A stretch of 64,000 nt of DNA from Gordonibacter sp. An230. GTDB taxonomy: Bacteria > Actinomycetota > Coriobacteriia > Coriobacteriales > Eggerthellaceae. Positions within the stretch are counted from its first letter, which is position 1; each line of letters starts with the position of its first letter. The DNA lies in NCBI RefSeq assembly GCF_002159915.1, contig NZ_NFJP01000002.1, positions 62,001-126,000 on the forward strand, given 5' to 3'. Of the stretch, positions 60,798 through 64,000 are shown one piece after another. The position numbers and the translations under genes are program-made. Under the pieces are notes generated by a model. That model did not search any database, was not told the DNA's origin, and was given only the letters and a program-made list of their open reading frames with translations.

Positions 60798-61295
60798 ATG
60801 GCGGAGACCGAGGAGCCCATCTGGGGCGACGAGCTTGAAGACTACATCGACACCGGCACCGAGGGCTCAGAGAGGTGGACAAAGGTCACAAACCTGCTCG
60901 GCTGGGAGTTCAGCGACGACGACGTGACATACGAGCCCGACTACATCGACGTGAAGGTGTCCCCTACATACGTGGTGGCCAAGAAGGCCTCCATCGAGTA
61001 CGAGAAGGACGCTTACAAGAACAACGCCCTCGATCAGTGGCTCATGCAGCACGAGGACGAGACGAACATACCAACGAGGGTGTGCCGCGTGCGAACCTGG
61101 GAGGATGCGGCGGACGGCGCCGGCAAGGCCGCGAAGATGGCGGTCTTTCTGCTCACGCCGCAGCAGCTGGACAAGAACAGCGCAGGGGAGCCTGTAAAGC
61201 TTAAGGGCACTCTCTCGATGAAGGATCAGGCGTGGACAAAGGGGTCATTCAACGCTGGGACGTTCGCCGCCGAAGACGCGAAGATCGAGCAGTGA
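60798..61295 (+). CDS. Major tail (tube) protein
   Basis: A 165-residue protein (YIDTGTEGSERWTKVTNLLG, DVTYEPDYIDVKVSPTYVVA, LKGTLSMKDQAWTKGSFNAG) with the beta-rich make-up of tail tube subunits. Position before the tail assembly genes supports it. GAGAGGAGCGCCGC lies before the ATG. Confidence 0.8.
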   Translation: MAETEEPIWGDELEDYIDTGTEGSERWTKVTNLLGWEFSDDDVTYEPDYIDVKVSPTYVVAKKASIEYEKDAYKNNALDQWLMQHEDETNIPTRVCRVRTWEDAADGAGKAAKMAVFLLTPQQLDKNSAGEPVKLKGTLSMKDQAWTKGSFNAGTFAAEDAKIEQ

Positions 61296-61311
61296 AGGAG
61301 AAAAGAGAGCC

Positions 61312-61692
61312 ATGGGTTTCGAGTGGAGCGATCCGGCGGTACGGATCGAGATATTCGGCGCGTCATACGAAGTCGAGATAGGCGATCCCTACACCATTGG
61401 CCGGCTGCAGGAGGCGAGCGCCAAGCTGCAGAAGTTCGACGTCGAGAAGGCCGGGAAGGAGGCCGCGGTCGCCATGTCGAGCGAGCTGCGCGGCGTCGTG
61501 CGCGCAGTGATCGGCGATGAGGCCGCCGAAAAGGTGTTCGAGGGCCGCAAGCCCAACCTCGCAATGGAGGCAAGCATGATCGCCTACATCTTCGAGCAGA
61601 TCGCCGGCGCGAGCGCTCGCGCCGGCGCCGCGATGTCCGACTCCGTATCGCGCATCGCCGCGCTGAGCAAGCCCATCGGCGACGAGGAATAG
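61312..61692 (+). CDS. Tail assembly chaperone-like protein
   Basis: A 126-residue protein (EWSDPAVRIEIFGASYEVEI ... MIAYIFEQIAGASARAGAAM). It occupies the place of the gpG-type tail assembly chaperone before the tape measure. The next gene (Gp15 type) follows in another frame after 3 bases; no slippery heptamer could be confirmed at the junction. Confidence 0.7.
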   Translation: MGFEWSDPAVRIEIFGASYEVEIGDPYTIGRLQEASAKLQKFDVEKAGKEAAVAMSSELRGVVRAVIGDEAAEKVFEGRKPNLAMEASMIAYIFEQIAGASARAGAAMSDSVSRIAALSKPIGDEE

Positions 61693-61695
61693 CCC

Positions 61696-62310
61696 GTGAG
61701 GCCCAACGTGCTCCTGTACGGCACTCCGTCAACCGTGGAGGTCAGCGGGGCGCCCCTGCGCATAAAGACCGACTGGCGCGTGTGGGTGCGCGTGCAGATG
61801 CTCATGGACGATCCGGAGGTTCCCGACCGGATGGCGAGCAGCCTGCTCCTCGACGCGGTTTACCCCCGGCGAACGACGCCCGGCGAGGACGTGCCGCCGT
61901 ACGAGGCCGCGACGAGGAGCCCGGGCGACGCCGTGGACGCGGCGATCTGGTTCGCGCGCATGGGGGTCCCCGAGCGTCCGCAGACCGCCGAGGAGCGGCG
62001 CGTGTCCAGGCAGCGCACATGGGACTGGGGATGGGACTCCGCGCCCGTGGTGGCCGATTTCCAGAGGTTCTACGGCATAGATCTGACTGATCCCGGACTG
62101 CGCATGCACTGGTGGCGTTTCTGGAGCTTGTTCTGCGGCCTTGGCGAGGACAGCGAGAGCGTGCGCGTCATGGCGGTTCGCGCCGCGGACGGCGGCAAGC
62201 TGAAGGGCGAGGAGAAGCGCCGGCTCGCCGAGGCCAAGCAGCGGACCATGCTGCCCGCGCGAACCGAGGAGGAGCGAAGGAGGAACACGGCCATAAGATT
62301 CGGAGTGTAG
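61696..62310 (+). CDS. Gp15-family phage tail protein
   Basis: A 204-residue protein of the bacteriophage Gp15 family: DWRVWVRVQMLMDDPE, TWDWGWDSAPVVADFQRFYG, then the characteristic LRMHWWRFWSLFCGLGEDSE and a basic tail. These proteins lie between tail tube and tape measure in Gram-positive phages and probably act in tail assembly. The start is a GTG four bases after the previous stop. Confidence 0.85.
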   Translation: MRPNVLLYGTPSTVEVSGAPLRIKTDWRVWVRVQMLMDDPEVPDRMASSLLLDAVYPRRTTPGEDVPPYEAATRSPGDAVDAAIWFARMGVPERPQTAEERRVSRQRTWDWGWDSAPVVADFQRFYGIDLTDPGLRMHWWRFWSLFCGLGEDSESVRVMAVRAADGGKLKGEEKRRLAEAKQRTMLPARTEEERRRNTAIRFGV

Positions 62311-62315
62311 CAACC

Positions 62316-64000
62316 ATGGCTGACGGCAAGGTAGTCATCGAGATAACGGGCGACGAGAGCGAGTACCGCGAGGCGATCGACCGGCTCAAGGGCGAAACGA
62401 AAAGAAGCGCGTCGAGCATTACTTCGTCGCTCAAGGGCGTCGGAACCGCCCTCGCGGGAGCCGCGGCGGCCATCGGGTTCGGCCAGCTGGTGGCGGAGGC
62501 CGCGGCCGCGACCGATGCCACCCAGAAGTTCAGGCAGACGCTCGACTTCGCGGGGCTGGGCTCCGACCAGATAGAGGCGCTGGCAGCCAGCACGCGGGCC
62601 TACGCCGACCAGACCGTCTACGAGCTGGCCGACATCCAGAACGTGACCGCCCAGCTCGCGGCCAACGCCGTCCCGAATTACGACAAGCTCGCCGAGGCCG
62701 CCGGCAACCTCAACGCCGCCGCCGGCGGAAACGCCGACACGTTCAAGAGCGTCGGCATGGTGCTCACGCAGACGGCTGGAGCCGGCAAGCTCACCACCGA
62801 GAACTGGAACCAGTTGGCCGAGGCCATCCCCGGCGCGAGCGGGATGCTCCAGGACGCCATGGAGAAGAACGGCGCCTACACCGGCAACTTCCGCGAGGCG
62901 ATGGAGAAGGGCGAGATAACCGCGGAGGAGTTCAACCAGGCCATCATGGACCTGGGCATGACCGACGCGGCGGCCGAGGCGGCGACGTCCACCAAGACGT
63001 TCGAGGGCGCCATAGGAAATCTCAAGGCCACCGTGGTCGGCGGGCTCTCCGACATCCTCGCGCAGATGCAGCCCGCGATGACGGGGGCGATAAACGGGCT
63101 CAACGGCTTCATCGCCGGCATCCCGGCGGCGCTCAGCCCTCTGGGGGACGCCGTGTCGGCTGCGCTCTCCGGCGGCGGCACCGACGGAGTTGCGCAGGCG
63201 GTGTCCGGCCTGATGTCGCAAGGGGTGGGAGCGCTCGTCGGCGCGATCCAGACGGCCGCCGCCCAGCTGCCGGCCATCATGCAGACGGTGCTGCCGATCA
63301 TCACCACCGCCGTAATGTCGCTGTTGACCACGCTGCTGGGCCAGCTGCCGTCGCTTCTCATGGCGCAGCTGGACCTCGCCATATCGGGAATCTCGTCGTT
63401 CGTCTCGACTCTGGCGACGCAGCTTCCGACCATCCTCCCCCAACTCGCTCAGGCGGCCATGTCGGCGGCGAACGATCTCGTTACCCAGCTCATGACCAAC
63501 CTGCCCACGTACGTGGGGCAGATGGTCCAGGCCGCGCTCGACCTGTTCAACGGCATCGTCCAGGCGATCCCGCAGGTCATCCCCGTGGTGGTCCAGGGGA
63601 TCGGCGATCTCGTGCGCAACGTGCTGACGAACCTGCCCGCGTTTCTCGGACAGATGATTTCCGCCGCCGTGACGCTGTTCAACGGCATCGTGTCTGCGCT
63701 ACCTCAAGTGGTTCCGGCGGTGCTCCAGGGCGTAGCCGACCTCCTGCAGCAGATATGGGACGCGATATCGTCGTTTGACCTGCTTCAAGCCGGCAAGGAT
63801 CTCGTCCAAGGGCTCATCAACGGCATTGCGAGCATGGGCCAGGCGGTGATCGACGCCATCGGCGGCGTCGTGAGCGGCGCGGTGGACTGGGCCAAGAGCC
63901 TGCTCGGCATTGCCAGTCCGTCTAAGGTGTTCCGCGAGATAGGCGAGTTCACCATGCAGGGCATGGAGGACGGCATAGAGGACTACGGGAAGCTGGCCGT
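62316..64000 (+). CDS. Tape-measure protein, 3' end outside window
   Basis: At least 561 residues, open to the edge. An N-terminal part with the pattern VIEITGDESEYREAIDRLKG and the region TKTFEGAIGNLKATVVGGLS belong to the phage tape-measure family. A long hydrophobic stretch (about 250-510) has repeats built on LPxxxGQMxxAAxxLFNGIV. The motif SPSKVFREIGEFTMQGMEDG near the edge is well conserved in this family. It sets tail length and takes part in DNA ejection. Confidence 0.92.
   Translation, partial: MADGKVVIEITGDESEYREAIDRLKGETKRSASSITSSLKGVGTALAGAAAAIGFGQLVAEAAAATDATQKFRQTLDFAGLGSDQIEALAASTRAYADQTVYELADIQNVTAQLAANAVPNYDKLAEAAGNLNAAAGGNADTFKSVGMVLTQTAGAGKLTTENWNQLAEAIPGASGMLQDAMEKNGAYTGNFREAMEKGEITAEEFNQAIMDLGMTDAAAEAATSTKTFEGAIGNLKATVVGGLSDILAQMQPAMTGAINGLNGFIAGIPAALSPLGDAVSAALSGGGTDGVAQAVSGLMSQGVGALVGAIQTAAAQLPAIMQTVLPIITTAVMSLLTTLLGQLPSLLMAQLDLAISGISSFVSTLATQLPTILPQLAQAAMSAANDLVTQLMTNLPTYVGQMVQAALDLFNGIVQAIPQVIPVVVQGIGDLVRNVLTNLPAFLGQMISAAVTLFNGIVSALPQVVPAVLQGVADLLQQIWDAISSFDLLQAGKDLVQGLINGIASMGQAVIDAIGGVVSGAVDWAKSLLGIASPSKVFREIGEFTMQGMEDGIEDYGKLA

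Larger units (their letters stand above)
34887..64000. mobile_element. Prophage, siphovirus-like, integrated in a tRNA-Leu gene (right end outside window)
   Basis: Continuous phage gene order from an integrase beside a tRNA fragment to a tape-measure gene at the window edge. A leftward lysogeny block (integrase, SHOCT protein, repressor) and a rightward block of about 45 genes (early, recombination, replication, packaging, head, tail) are split at 38.0 kb. Portal, MuF, minor-capsid, Gp15 and tape-measure genes belong to the set typical of Gram-positive siphoviruses. No inactivating lesion is seen in the structural genes, so it may be intact. Tail fibre, lysis genes and the right attachment site must lie beyond 64000. 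Confidence 0.93.

Noticed and set aside
1-64000. CRISPR arrays, rRNA genes, diversity-generating retroelement
   Set aside because: No regularly spaced repeats, rRNA signatures or reverse transcriptase were seen in the window.

Overview
The window is a high-GC actinobacterial chromosome segment that fits the family Eggerthellaceae (Eggerthella or Gordonibacter-like gut Coriobacteriia). The grounds are a hemACDBL-type heme cluster with a CobA-HemD fusion, paired Tat-exported flavoprotein reductases with divergent membrane-bound LuxR regulators, a DsrMK-like menaquinol:thiol-type electron module, and a phage with codon use matching the host. Genus is inferred, not proven.

Layout. 1-5585 (minus strand): hemL (cut by the window edge), hemB, cobA-hemD, hemC and hemA, almost all coupled by ATGA overlaps, giving the path from glutamyl-tRNA to uroporphyrinogen III and precorrin-2. 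5717-8194 (minus): a DsrK/HdrD-like iron-sulfur protein and its DsrM/NarI-like membrane cytochrome b. 8616-9962 (plus): a LysR regulator and a CGGC-domain protein. 10398-14731 (minus): an orphan 921-residue TPR protein, a NifX-like protein and a PadR regulator with a clear palindromic operator. 15108-20195 (minus): a giant M60-family surface metalloprotease with a sortase-type tail. 20942-24192: a Tat flavoprotein and divergent LuxR membrane regulator, apparently inserted, bounded by a decayed leuB 3' copy on the left and a decapitated CPBP-protease 3' end on the right. A perfect 30-bp palindrome containing the canonical parS sequence lies at 24481-24510. 24613-27717 (minus): leuC-leuD-leuB, with long palindromes between the genes. 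27948-31362 (minus): a Pro/Gln-rich membrane protein, a peptidoglycan-binding-domain protein and a polyprenyl synthase. 31391-34833: a second divergent LuxR/flavoprotein pair.

From 34887 to the right edge lies a tailed-phage (siphovirus-like) prophage, integrated in a tRNA-Leu gene whose 3' fragment remains as the attachment site. Left to right it carries integrase, a SHOCT protein, an S24-type repressor, a Cro-like gene and small early genes; then ParB-like, SMC-like, Sak4-like, SSB-like, helicase and primase genes, followed by a repeat-rich putative origin; then RusA, HNH, terminase, portal, MuF-type capsid protein, scaffold, major capsid, connectors, tail tube, Gp15 and a tape-measure gene that runs off the edge.

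The most interesting part is an accessory block at about 55.4-57.3 kb inside the head genes. It holds a GNAT-like C-terminal domain of lower GC fused to the MuF protein with a tiny overlapping partner gene; a type I toxin-antitoxin locus (27-residue hydrophobic peptide plus convergent antisense RNA); and a DNA methyltransferase whose start lies behind an 11-C tract that puts it out of frame, so it is predicted to be phase-variable. Other G/C homopolymers of 9-10 bases occur elsewhere in the window.
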